In this document: piece by piece, positions 52,545-61,003 of the stretch | How the letters are laid out: every line of letters starts with the position of its first letter | Numbering within the stretch: the first letter of the stretch is position 1 | NCBI GenBank assembly: GCA_965267425.1 | Contig: OZ253959.1 | Coordinates: forward strand, 2,108,001 to 2,172,000 | Length of the DNA stretch: 64,000 bases | Reading direction: 5' to 3' | From: G965267425 sp965267425 | GTDB taxonomy: Bacteria > Bacteroidota > Bacteroidia > Flavobacteriales_E > Vicingaceae | Notes under the pieces: generated by a model | What the model saw: only the letters and a program-made list of their open reading frames with translations | What the model was told of the DNA's origin: nothing | Databases searched by the model: none | Program-made: the position numbers and the translations under genes

Positions 52545-53498
52545 ATGCACAATTTTGTTTTTGATGAAAAAAAAGACACCCGATCTGGTTTTGGAGCTGG
52601 GCTTTTGGAATTAGGAAAAAACAATGAAAACATTGTTGCGCTTTGTGCAGATTTAACGGGTTCATTAAAAATGGATGCTTTTGCTGCTGAATTTCCTGAA
52701 CGATTTTATCAATGTGGGGTGGCCGAAGCCAATATGATTGGCGTTGCGGCCGGGATGACGGTTGGAAATAAAATTCCCTTTACAGGTACATTCGCCAACT
52801 TTTCTACAGGAAGGGTATATGACCAAATTCGTCAAAGTGTTGCCTATTCCGGAAAGAACGTAAAAATTTGTGCTTCACATGCAGGTTTGACACTTGGTGA
52901 AGATGGGGCAACGCATCAAATTCTCGAAGACTTGGGATTGATGAAAATGCTTCCGAACATGACCGTTATCAATCCTTGTGATTTCAACCAAACCAAACAA
53001 GCTACCATAGCAATTGCCAATCACGATGGACCAGTATACCTTCGATTTGGACGACCTAAATGGCCTGTTTTTATGCCGAATGATATGCCTTTTGAAATAG
53101 GCAAAGGCATCACCTTAACAGAGGGGACGGACGTCAGCATTTTTGCTACCGGACATATGGTATGGGAGGCACTGGAAGCACATAATTTGTTAGAGGAAAA
53201 AGGCATTAGTGCCGAAGTCATCAACTTGCATACCATTAAACCACTGGACAATGATCTTATCTTGAAATCCGCAGCTAAAACCGGTTGTGTGGTTTCCGCT
53301 GAGGAACACATGAGAAATGGAGGTCTGGGAGAAAGTATTGCTGCCGTGCTTTCTGCAAACCAACCCACCCCCATAGAAATGGTTGCTGTAAATGACACCT
53401 TCGGTGAAAGTGGAACACCGGAAGAGTTATTGGTGAAGTATGGTTTAAAAGCATCAAACATCGTTGATGCTGCTACCAAAGCAGTTGGCAGAAAATAG
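52545..53498 (+). CDS. Transketolase, C-terminal subunit
   Basis: The second half of the split transketolase, 317 residues: pyrimidine-binding domain (VALCADLTGSLKMDAFAAEFPERFYQCGVAEANMIGVAAGMTVGNKIPFTGTFANF, with the catalytic Glu in GVAEANM) and C-terminal domain (FATGHMVWEALEAHNLL, SAEEHMRNGGLGESIA). It must pair with the product at 50309 to be active. The two halves are separated by the von Willebrand gene, but spacing remains tight, so one transcript is expected. A 1-deoxyxylulose-5-phosphate synthase is excluded by the split layout and length. Confidence 0.92.
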   Translation: MHNFVFDEKKDTRSGFGAGLLELGKNNENIVALCADLTGSLKMDAFAAEFPERFYQCGVAEANMIGVAAGMTVGNKIPFTGTFANFSTGRVYDQIRQSVAYSGKNVKICASHAGLTLGEDGATHQILEDLGLMKMLPNMTVINPCDFNQTKQATIAIANHDGPVYLRFGRPKWPVFMPNDMPFEIGKGITLTEGTDVSIFATGHMVWEALEAHNLLEEKGISAEVINLHTIKPLDNDLILKSAAKTGCVVSAEEHMRNGGLGESIAAVLSANQPTPIEMVAVNDTFGESGTPEELLVKYGLKASNIVDAATKAVGRK

Positions 53499-53504
53499 CA
53501 TTTC

Positions 53505-54689
53505 ATGGACTCTAATCCCTTTCCAACTTATCTCTCCGGAACCAATAACCATCCGTTGGGAATTGAAGTTGAATATGCTGAAGGGAATTTCATAGTTGAC
53601 AAAGACGGAAAGAAGTACCTTGACTTTATTGCAGGTATTGGGGTTAACAATATCGGTCATCGACATCCCTCGGTTATCAAAGCCATCAATGAGCAATCTG
53701 AGAAATATTTACACACCATGGTGTATGGTGAGTTTGTTCAACAGCCTCAAACTGATCTGGCTTTGGAGCTGGTAGATCTGCTTCCCGAATCACTTGATGG
53801 TGTCTATTTTGTAAATACTGGAACAGAAGCCATAGAGGCCTCTTTAAAGCTGGCAAAAAGAATCACGGGAAGGACAGGTCTAATGGCGTTTGAAGGGGCC
53901 TATCATGGCAATACACAAGGCTCCATGAGTGTCAGTCACAATGAAGCTAAAAAGAATCCATTCAGACCCTTGCTCCCTGGTGTTTCATTTATCCAAATGA
54001 ATAATCATGAGGATTTATCCAGAATAGATCAAAACACGGCAGCAGTTTTATTGGAAACCATTCAAGGTGATGCTGGTATTCGCATTCCAGAGCACGACTT
54101 TATGAGGGCCTTAAGAAACCGATGTTCAGAGGTTGGTGCCTTATTAATTCTGGATGAAATCCAATGTGGAATGGGAAGAACGGGCAACATGTTCGCATTT
54201 GAGCATTTCGACATTGTTCCCGATATTCTTGTTTTGGGAAAAGCATTGGGCGGTGGTTTGCCGTTATCAGCATTTATTTCTTCTCAAGAAAACATGGCCT
54301 ATCTGCGAGAAAATCCAGCATTGGGGCATATAACCACATTTGGAGGCAATCCGCTGAGTTGTGCTTCTGGATTGGCAAGCTTGAACATTTTGAAGGAGAT
54401 CAATCAATCCAATCAGGTTGAAGTACTTGGGCAAAAAATAGTTCAACTGCTCCAACATGCTCCCGGGGTGAAAGCTATTCGTCAAATAGGCCTTTTCATG
54501 GCCATAGACCTTGAAAACGAAGATTTAGTTAATCAATTGGTTTTAAGATTATTGAACAAAGGTCTCATCACCTTTTGGTTCCTTTCTTGTCCGTCAAGTT
54601 TTCGCCTCGCTCCGCCCCTGACAATTACAGATCAGGAAATTGAACAAGGTTGTAAGCTCATTGTTGAAACGCTTAACGAATTAACCTAA
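53505..54689 (+). CDS. Class III PLP aminotransferase (acetylornithine/ornithine type)
   Basis: A 394-residue fold-type I aminotransferase. VDKDGKKYLDFIAGIGVNNIGHRHP starts the fold; VNTGTEAIEASLKLA and GAYHGNTQGSMSVS surround the cofactor; LILDEIQCGMGRTG supplies the Asp of the pyridine nitrogen; and Lys in LVLGKALGGGLP is the Schiff-base lysine. Family knowledge gives acetylornithine, ornithine or 4-aminobutyrate as substrates; they cannot be told apart here. It begins 6 bases after transketolase C and ends by overlapping the stop of the convergent CoA-binding gene by 2 bases. Confidence 0.88.
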   Translation: MDSNPFPTYLSGTNNHPLGIEVEYAEGNFIVDKDGKKYLDFIAGIGVNNIGHRHPSVIKAINEQSEKYLHTMVYGEFVQQPQTDLALELVDLLPESLDGVYFVNTGTEAIEASLKLAKRITGRTGLMAFEGAYHGNTQGSMSVSHNEAKKNPFRPLLPGVSFIQMNNHEDLSRIDQNTAAVLLETIQGDAGIRIPEHDFMRALRNRCSEVGALLILDEIQCGMGRTGNMFAFEHFDIVPDILVLGKALGGGLPLSAFISSQENMAYLRENPALGHITTFGGNPLSCASGLASLNILKEINQSNQVEVLGQKIVQLLQHAPGVKAIRQIGLFMAIDLENEDLVNQLVLRLLNKGLITFWFLSCPSSFRLAPPLTITDQEIEQGCKLIVETLNELT

Positions 54690-55042
54690 AACTGATCTGT
54701 TGAAAGCATCACCAATGTGCATGCTTCTTCTACCTCAATTCCGGCATCAGTCAATTTTTTCGCAAATTCAGGATTTTCAGCACCTGGATTAAAAATCACT
54801 CGTTTGGGGTGCAAATCAAGAATTTTCTGGTAGTATTCTTCTTGCCTGTCCTTTCTTAAATAAACTGTAACGGTGTCAAAATCTGCAGATGGCCATTCAT
54901 CCAGAATTTCCGTATCATCGATTTGATCTTTTCGCTTGGCTAAGGCTGTAACAGGATGACCATAATTTTTCAATTTCCGAACAGCCATGTTCGAATACCT
55001 ATCAGGGTTAGGGCTTGCCCCTATGACAAGTGTAGATTTCAT
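54686..55042 (-). CDS. Small CoA-binding-domain protein (YccU type)
   Basis: A 118-residue single Rossmann-like domain: TLVIGASPNPDRYSNMAVRKLKNYGHPV (nucleotide-binding start), VYLRKDRQEEYYQKIL and FNPGAENPEFAKKLTDAGIEVEEACTLVML. Such proteins resemble the CoA-binding domain of succinyl-CoA ligases; the role of stand-alone forms is unknown. The start shares one base with the stop of the lipoprotein gene upstream, so the two are co-translated. Confidence 0.85.
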   Translation of the reverse strand: MKSTLVIGASPNPDRYSNMAVRKLKNYGHPVTALAKRKDQIDDTEILDEWPSADFDTVTVYLRKDRQEEYYQKILDLHPKRVIFNPGAENPEFAKKLTDAGIEVEEACTLVMLSTDQF

Positions 55043-55929
55043 TATTGTACAATTAGGACCAGGTATTTAGAGGCAGACCAGAAAGCCTTTGGATCATCAA
55101 TAATCAATTGATCCACACCATCAGTCCCCGTAAAATGATAAGACGCCTCGTCATGAGAAGTAATTACTTCCGCTTTTTTGGTGTAAATATCAATGCTACT
55201 TGTCTTTGAGATATCTATTCGCGTAAAATACGATTGATTAAAATCGGTTTTTAGTTGTTTGACTGAACCAATTCCTACCAGTCCACCTTTCTTTGATATT
55301 ACTCCTTGCTCAATTAATTCCTTTTTGGTTCCAAAGGCATAATAAGCTGTATTGAGTTCATCTTTTTGAGAAGCGACTTTTTCTTCACTCTGCTGATAGG
55401 CCGAAGTCATATTGGCCAAATCAACATTCATTTTTTCCAAATCATCTTTCAGTTGTAAAATTTCTTCATCCTTTAGGGCAATTTTACCATTCAGATTTTC
55501 AATCATACTTTGGTATTCCAAAATCAACTGATTTGCAGCGCTCAATTTACCTTTTGTGTTTTTTAACTCGCTCCTGGCCCTGTCCAAACTAGCATTTAAT
55601 TCATTGATTCTACCCTTATTTTCTTCCATTAATGAATAAATCTCCTGAATGTTATTGACCATTCGTTCTCTATCTGTTATTTGATGTTCTTCATCGGTTA
55701 TTTCAAGATTGATAATGTTTTCTTTCTCTTTGATCAACTCAAGATTCCTATCTACCTGATTCAGTGTTTGAACCAATTCCAACATGGCAGAATCTCTTCT
55801 GTTGGTCTCTTCCAGTAATTGATTGTAATCACTGTTTAATTCATCATAACTCCCATCATCACAAGCACTGAATGCAAAAACAAGTGCAAATGTCAATACC
55901 ATTAGTTGTTGTAATTTTTTCATATCCAT
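55042..55929 (-). CDS. Coiled-coil lipoprotein, function unknown
   Basis: A 295-residue protein. The N-terminus MDMKKLQQLMVLTFALVFAFSAC ends in a lipobox (FSAC), giving a lipid-anchored Cys followed by DDGSYDE. Residues about 30-180 form a long heptad-rich coiled coil (repeated L/I/N spacing, e.g. LELIKEKENIINLEI, LNASLDRARSELKNTKGKLSAANQLI). The last ~110 residues are a compact beta-rich domain (AYYAFGTKKELIEQGVISKKGGLVGIGSVKQLKTDF) that I have seen in Bacteroidota proteins of unknown function. ATG 55929 or 55923 both fit; an upstream ATG at 55977 would put 16 polar residues before the signal. A role in envelope contact or spacing is only a guess. Confidence 0.72.
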   Translation of the reverse strand: MDMKKLQQLMVLTFALVFAFSACDDGSYDELNSDYNQLLEETNRRDSAMLELVQTLNQVDRNLELIKEKENIINLEITDEEHQITDRERMVNNIQEIYSLMEENKGRINELNASLDRARSELKNTKGKLSAANQLILEYQSMIENLNGKIALKDEEILQLKDDLEKMNVDLANMTSAYQQSEEKVASQKDELNTAYYAFGTKKELIEQGVISKKGGLVGIGSVKQLKTDFNQSYFTRIDISKTSSIDIYTKKAEVITSHDEASYHFTGTDGVDQLIIDDPKAFWSASKYLVLIVQ

Positions 55930-56042
55930 AATTTTGATTTGGCTATAATCTTTTACGAAGATACGTTTCATCGACAAATTGGCTTACGTTCGCAAAAAAA
56001 ATAACTTTACGTTTCCAACGGATACTTTGTAAAATTATTGAC

Positions 56043-56798
56043 ATGCCACCGCAAAATCGTATTTCAGCCATTATTATTGATGACGAACAGGATGCCAGGA
56101 AGGTATTGATTTCGTCTTTGCAGCAGGAGTGTCCGGAAATTGATGTTTTGGGTGAAGCATCCACGGTGCGCGATGGGTTGGAATTGATTAACCAGGTTGA
56201 TCCTGAAGTTATTTTCCTTGACATTGAATTGCGTGGTGAATCCGGATTTGATCTGATCGACAAATGCCCTGAGATCAACTTTGAAATTATTTTTACTACC
56301 GCATTTGATAAATATGCTTTGCGTGCCATTAAAGTTGCGGCCATAGATTATTTGCTAAAGCCAGTTGACCCAACTGAACTTAAATTAGCCATTGGCCGAC
56401 TTCGAAATCAAAAAGATAACAACTCAGTATCTTCCTCGCAAGTAGAGTTGTTGTTGCAGCAGCTCAAAAACGATCAAATTCACAAATTGGCCATTCCTGA
56501 TCTCAATGGAATTACTTATGTGGATGCTAACAACATCATTTATCTGAAGTCCGCCGGAAACTATTGTTCAATTTACACAGAAGACAAAAAAGAGCTTATT
56601 TCAACCAAAAGTTTAAAAGACTATGAAGAGTTGATGAACGGGATGAACTTTATTCGAATTCATCAACGGTATCTTATCAACTTAAAGCATGTAGAACGTT
56701 ACGATAGAAGTTTAGGAGGGACAGTGACCATGTCGAATGGCAAAGAATTGGAAATTTCAAGAAGAAAGCGGCATGAATTTTTGAATGCACTCAAATAA
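56043..56798 (+). CDS. LytTR-family response regulator
   Basis: A 251-residue transcription factor. Receiver domain residues 1-120 with the acidic pair DDE near 14-16, phospho-acceptor Asp60 in IFLDIELRG, Thr in FTTAFDKYAL and Lys in YLLKPVD. The LytTR DNA-binding domain covers about 150-250 (IYLKSAGNYCSIYTEDKKEL, FIRIHQRYLINLKHVERYD, ISRRKRHEFL). A histidine kinase of the 5TM/LytS or 7TM type is expected but is not adjacent. It is divergent from the coiled-coil lipoprotein; a TACTTTG sequence about 25 bases before the ATG could be part of its promoter. Confidence 0.93.
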   Translation: MPPQNRISAIIIDDEQDARKVLISSLQQECPEIDVLGEASTVRDGLELINQVDPEVIFLDIELRGESGFDLIDKCPEINFEIIFTTAFDKYALRAIKVAAIDYLLKPVDPTELKLAIGRLRNQKDNNSVSSSQVELLLQQLKNDQIHKLAIPDLNGITYVDANNIIYLKSAGNYCSIYTEDKKELISTKSLKDYEELMNGMNFIRIHQRYLINLKHVERYDRSLGGTVTMSNGKELEISRRKRHEFLNALK

Positions 56799-57042
56799 AT
56801 GCTGCCAAAATTCGTTCTATCTATACCGTATACTAATTTATTGTTACCATATTTCACGATCTGATAAAGGTCAACTGATTCTTTAGTATATTTGAATATT
56901 GCCATCCGCAATGATATCGCCTAAAGTTGTTCTCCGACCTGAGAACATGTATTTCAAGCAAAGAGTCTCGATTAAGAAGATGAAACACTTCTTCCTGTAG
57001 AGAATATTATTGACTATAGTTTAGAATTTATGTAAGATTTCA

Positions 57043-58536
57043 ATGAACGAAGTCATAGAACTTTCTGGTCTATCCAGACTCTTATCTACCATGAATCCGG
57101 TGCAACTAAAGCACCTAAGATCTTATATGGAAATGTTTGATCAGGAAAATAAATCTGCCAAACTTTTCTCTTTTCTCAGTGAAGAAAATAAAGAAGAAAA
57201 CTTCGAAGACATCAGCAAGAGATTGGGTTACAGCTCAAAGGCAGCTCCTGCTTTCAGAAAGTTGGTTCAGCGATTCAGCACAAAAGTATACGACTATCTG
57301 CTGACCGATCATGCCATAAGGTTTGGTAATCCAAATGGCCACAGCAGAGAAAAAAACGAGACAATCAAGAAGAACTTACAAGCTTTTATGCTCTTGGAAT
57401 TAAACAATCCGGAAAAGGGATTGGAAATCCTGGATGGAGTTCTCAGTAACGCAATGCGACATGAGCTTTTCATTGAAGCCAAAGAGGCATTGATGCTGAA
57501 AAAGAAATTGAAAAAGAAATTGGGATTAAACCACCAAACTGAAAAGTTGGAGTTGCAGATTAACACTTTATCTGCTGAAAAAGAAAAAACACAGATACTT
57601 GTTAATAACATCATGACCTTTAATTATGGCGCATGTAATGACGTACAATGGGTCCATAATAAAGCAGATGCCAAAATCCTGGTCAAAACAAATATATCTG
57701 AATTGCAATCCTCATTAATTGCTGTCAAGATTGGTCAAATCAGAAAATTGCAAATCAAGGAAAAATACGCAGAAGCATATGTTCAAACGATTGATTTATA
57801 CCACTTTATTCGAAAATCAGTAAATATTGAAAACAGCCTTACACAACATGTAAGAACCTTACTTCTGGAAAATTCCATGATTCAACAGCGCCATGAAGAA
57901 TTGGTTCAACTAATTCGATTTTTTGAATACCTGAAGAGAAATCCTTCAGTTTTGACTCACCGTCAGTATGAATTGGTATTTTATGATAGCCTATATTCCA
58001 GAAATCATGAATTGTCCAAAATCATGCTTTCCAAACTTGTTGGTGCAGAATACCTCAATACCAACAAAGCACTAACATTTCGAATCAATTATTATCAATG
58101 CTTGTATTCATTTGTTTATGAAGATCCAAGGATATTCATTGATTTGGTAAGTACTCATTTCAAAAAATTAGGTGGACCTGAAAGTATTATTGCATTGTAT
58201 TTGCGATCGTTGGAATTAATCAGTTTTTACCAAAAAGAAAAATTTGAATTATTGGAATATAAGATTCGCAATTTGGTAAAAAGCATTAGTCGATTTAATC
58301 AAAAAAATTCTTGCACACATCTTAAAGAAATTAGTCAGTTGTTCAGTCTGCTGCTACGAAAAAATTACCTATTGACTGAAGATAAATTCGCTCAAATTCA
58401 ACAGTCCTATCCATGGTTGACTGAGGATCTAAGTCTTCAAAAAGTCCACAATCCCGTTACTCATTTTATTTCATCCTGGGTCATTCACAATTGTCGAAAA
58501 TCGAAAAAAGGCCCTACAATTTCTAACCGGTTATGA
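57043..58536 (+). CDS. Large helical protein of unknown function A
   Basis: A 497-residue, almost wholly alpha-helical soluble protein I do not recognise. There is no signal peptide. The N-terminus resembles a small helical bundle (LSRLLSTMNPVQLKHLRSYMEMF), followed by FEDISKRLGYSSKAAPAFRKLVQRFSTKVYDYLL. From residue ~105 on, helix pairs of TPR-like length repeat (LQAFMLLELNNPEKGLEILDGVLSNAM). Basic residues are frequent (pI probably high), and the C-terminus is KSKKGPTISNRL. Its stop overlaps the next gene by 4 bases (ATGA). Helix pattern and length resemble the next gene's product, so the two may be ancient paralogues. The type II secretion-like operon starts about 1.5 kb downstream; a link is possible but unproven. 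Confidence 0.65.
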   Translation: MNEVIELSGLSRLLSTMNPVQLKHLRSYMEMFDQENKSAKLFSFLSEENKEENFEDISKRLGYSSKAAPAFRKLVQRFSTKVYDYLLTDHAIRFGNPNGHSREKNETIKKNLQAFMLLELNNPEKGLEILDGVLSNAMRHELFIEAKEALMLKKKLKKKLGLNHQTEKLELQINTLSAEKEKTQILVNNIMTFNYGACNDVQWVHNKADAKILVKTNISELQSSLIAVKIGQIRKLQIKEKYAEAYVQTIDLYHFIRKSVNIENSLTQHVRTLLLENSMIQQRHEELVQLIRFFEYLKRNPSVLTHRQYELVFYDSLYSRNHELSKIMLSKLVGAEYLNTNKALTFRINYYQCLYSFVYEDPRIFIDLVSTHFKKLGGPESIIALYLRSLELISFYQKEKFELLEYKIRNLVKSISRFNQKNSCTHLKEISQLFSLLLRKNYLLTEDKFAQIQQSYPWLTEDLSLQKVHNPVTHFISSWVIHNCRKSKKGPTISNRL

Positions 58537-59801
58537 ATTCAAAATTTCCTCTCTCAAATCTCCGATATATAAACTCGGACAGCAAAACTTTACAGAAGTA
58601 TTTGCAACATGCCATGGAGCAAAATCTTAATCCCAAATTTGAAGTAAGATCCATCTCAACACTTTCAAAAAGTAAAAGGAAAGCAAAAGGTGCTCAAGAA
58701 GTAGAATTCGCAATTGTTGATTACTTCATTTCTCAAATTGGAATGCCCGACTTGAAGAAAAATAATCCTCACTTATACAAACGATGTATGATAAAGAAGA
58801 TGCTCATGCAAAGTGACATTCTGAATCAGCAGGGCAATGATAAAATTTCCATGGTATTTCTTGAGAAGGCCTATGGAATGGCAGAAAGTTTGGAATTGTT
58901 TGGTGACTATGCCAGAGCAATCCATCAATTGGAAAAATTCAAAAGATTGATATGGAACAAAAAAGAAATTGAGTCGCTTCACCAGTTGAAACGAACACTT
59001 TCGAAGAAACAATACATCATTGAAAGTGCGAATAAAAAGATTGATTGGATTGAATCAAGGATTGATGAAATAAAAGATAAGAAATACATCCGATTGTATT
59101 TGGATAGTATTCTTCAGCACCTTGAAAAGAAAAAGGACTTCATGGATTCTTATCGGTATCATTTTTTGAACCTTTTGATTTCTTCTTATTTAAGTTATGC
59201 TTGTCATGAACGGTCATTGGCCTTTGAAAAATTGAAAAATGCTCAAAAAATAGTGCGATCAAAGCAAGATTTCTTTAGTGATGACGAGCAATTCAGGACA
59301 CTTCTAATGCGAATCCGTTGCATGATTCAAAATGAAAATGTTCATCACCTGGATCGTTTTATTTTAAAAATGTTATTCAGCCAACGTTTGTCTTTTCATT
59401 TAAAAGGTCGATTGATTCGCATGTTAACGGACTATTTAATGGAGCATCAGGAACCATTGCTGGCGTACACTGTCTTGCGACAAATTAATATTCTCAAGGA
59501 GCAGTCTGAAATGTTTGAATCACCAATGTTTAGAATTCTTCAGGCACAGTTGTTATACAAGTGTCAGCACTTCCAGTTGTGTCTTGCCATATTGAGAGAA
59601 TTACCTTTAAATGAATTATCTCAAAGTGCTACTGAGAAATCCTTAAAACTTGCTCAACAATGTATGTTGCAAATTAAGCTTTCTGAACAACGTGCGTCTA
59701 CAGTTTTAGGAAATATGGACTTTGCTATGGCCATTAAAAGGAAAGAACTTCCAACCCAATTTGGACAAGGAAACAATCAATTCTTGTCTAATTCGAAATA
59801 A
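58533..59801 (+). CDS. Large helical protein of unknown function B
   Basis: A 422-residue, helix-rich soluble protein without signal peptide or membrane segment. The N-terminal 60 residues are basic (LSKSKRKAKGAQ); the rest reads as repeated amphipathic helices (VFLEKAYGMAESLELFGDYARAIHQLEKFKRLI, LEKKKDFMDSYRYHFLNLLISSYLSYAC). Helix order at about 60-150 follows residues ~80-160 of protein A (VDYFISQIGMPDLKKNNPHLYKRC... against YDYLLTDHAIRFGNPNGHSREKN...), suggesting common descent. ATGA overlap with protein A implies a joint product, perhaps a heteromeric complex. A Gln-rich end (TQFGQGNNQFLSNSK) closes it. Function unknown. Confidence 0.6.
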   Translation: MNSKFPLSNLRYINSDSKTLQKYLQHAMEQNLNPKFEVRSISTLSKSKRKAKGAQEVEFAIVDYFISQIGMPDLKKNNPHLYKRCMIKKMLMQSDILNQQGNDKISMVFLEKAYGMAESLELFGDYARAIHQLEKFKRLIWNKKEIESLHQLKRTLSKKQYIIESANKKIDWIESRIDEIKDKKYIRLYLDSILQHLEKKKDFMDSYRYHFLNLLISSYLSYACHERSLAFEKLKNAQKIVRSKQDFFSDDEQFRTLLMRIRCMIQNENVHHLDRFILKMLFSQRLSFHLKGRLIRMLTDYLMEHQEPLLAYTVLRQINILKEQSEMFESPMFRILQAQLLYKCQHFQLCLAILRELPLNELSQSATEKSLKLAQQCMLQIKLSEQRASTVLGNMDFAMAIKRKELPTQFGQGNNQFLSNSK

Positions 59802-60068
59802 GCTTTCAAGCTGTTGAGAAATTGTGCGTAACATTTTTTCACGAAACTGTCTTTATATAAGCAATTCCAGGAATCTGATATTAAGTGACTTATATCGAAT
59901 TCACTTTGGCGCAAAATGTTCAATGGGAGAATAGGGTTTGATCTGTCTTTGAATGGCAAGAATTCTCTAAATACATTTGATATGCTGGCAAGTAGTATGT
60001 TCCCATACAAGGCCGGAGGCTAGTCTTCCGGAAACATATCTTGCATTTAACATTCTGAATTCATTATT
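59802..60068. other. Intergenic region before the pseudopilin operon
   Basis: 267 bases with no gene. It holds an inverted repeat CCGGA...TCCGG around 60013-60032 without a T-run, so it is not a standard terminator; it might be a small palindromic element. No clear TAnnTTTG promoter was found. Confidence 0.4.
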
Positions 60069-60488
60069 ATGAAAAAGACACAGACTTCACGTGTACTGCG
60101 GCTGCGTGCATTCACCCTTACTGAACTTTTAGTTGTTCTCGTAATCATTGGAATATTGGTTTTACTGGCATTACCCAAATTAATGCCCTTGATATCCAAG
60201 GCAAGGAGCACAGAAGCTAAGTTGCAGCTGGAGCATCTCCATACTCTTCAAAAGAGTTACTTCTATTTGAATTCAAAGTACTCCGATGATCTGGCGGAAA
60301 TCGGATTTGAACATGAAAAGTTAGTTTCCGATGGTGGCTCAGCCAATTACAGAATAGAAATCATGGAGGCTACCAATGCTACGTTTAAAGCAGTGGCTAC
60401 GGCCATTACTGATTTTGATGCTGACGGTGTTTTTAATGTTTGGGAAATTGATCATGAAAAAAACCTCATTGAAGTAGAAAAAGACTGA
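60069..60488 (+). CDS. Type II secretion / type IV pilus pseudopilin
   Basis: A 139-residue prepilin-like protein. The N-terminal class III signal reads R-L-R-A14/F15-T-L-T-E19-LLVVLVIIGILVLLALP: cleavage would fall after Ala14 (Gly in most family members), with Phe +1 and the obligatory Glu at +5. The hydrophobic helix continues to about residue 38, then a helix LISKARSTEAKLQLEHLHTLQKSYFY and a small beta domain (DFDADGVFNVWEIDHEKN near the end, a calcium-loop-like stretch) as in GspG/major pseudopilins. Start ATG 60069 gives a 14-residue leader. It shares its stop with the next start (TGATG). Confidence 0.9.
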   Translation: MKKTQTSRVLRLRAFTLTELLVVLVIIGILVLLALPKLMPLISKARSTEAKLQLEHLHTLQKSYFYLNSKYSDDLAEIGFEHEKLVSDGGSANYRIEIMEATNATFKAVATAITDFDADGVFNVWEIDHEKNLIEVEKD

Positions 60489-61003
60489 TGTTTCTGCTTT
60501 TAGACATAATACTAATAATTTGTTGTCTTGCTATTATCTATCAAGACTTCAAGCATAGGAGCATTTATTGGTTTTGGATACCCATATTGCTTGTTTCCTT
60601 ACTTGGAAAATTATTGGTGGGTCAAGAATATACATTCTTCACTACTGATCTTCCATTGAACTTAGCTATGTTATTTGCAAATGGATTGGTGGTAACCATC
60701 TATTTTTCACTGAAACAAAGACGATGGATTAACTTGATGGATACCTATATCGGTAAAGGAGATGTTTACCTATTCCTGGTTATGGCTTTGGCTTTTCCGT
60801 TCCAGCAGTTCATCATCTTTTTTATCGCCTCTCTCCTATTGTCTTTGATGGTTTACTCCTTTCAAATGACATTAAAAATATCGTCTCAACCAACAATTCC
60901 TTTAGCAGCCTATATCTGCATCCTTTTCACGGTCATTTTAATCGGTGAATACATACCTGGTATGTCCGATGATCTCATCTTTTCATATTGGAATTTGAAA
61001 TGA
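60488..61003 (+). CDS. Minimal prepilin peptidase (A24 family)
   Basis: A 171-residue polytopic membrane protein. The two aspartates of type IV prepilin peptidases are in place: Asp20 in YQDFKHRSIYWFW (the D-x-(K/R)-x-x-x-I/P segment) and Asp92 in G89-K-G-D92-VYLFLV, the GxGD motif. The IPLAAYICI segment near residue 137 corresponds to the family PFGP. The N-terminal methyltransferase zinc domain of GspO/PilD is absent, giving a TadV/CpaA-like size. It would cleave the neighbouring pseudopilin. It has one-base and four-base overlaps with the genes on each side, so the operon is fully coupled. Confidence 0.82.
   Translation: MFLLLDIILIICCLAIIYQDFKHRSIYWFWIPILLVSLLGKLLVGQEYTFFTTDLPLNLAMLFANGLVVTIYFSLKQRRWINLMDTYIGKGDVYLFLVMALAFPFQQFIIFFIASLLLSLMVYSFQMTLKISSQPTIPLAAYICILFTVILIGEYIPGMSDDLIFSYWNLK

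Noticed and set aside
59777..60010. Minus-strand reading frame of 77 codons before the pseudopilin gene
   Set aside because: Overlaps the end of the helical protein gene, has no family resemblance and no start signal.
60011..60035. CCGGA/TCCGG inverted repeat as a terminator
   Set aside because: Short stem without a T-run; left as an unexplained palindrome in the intergenic entry.
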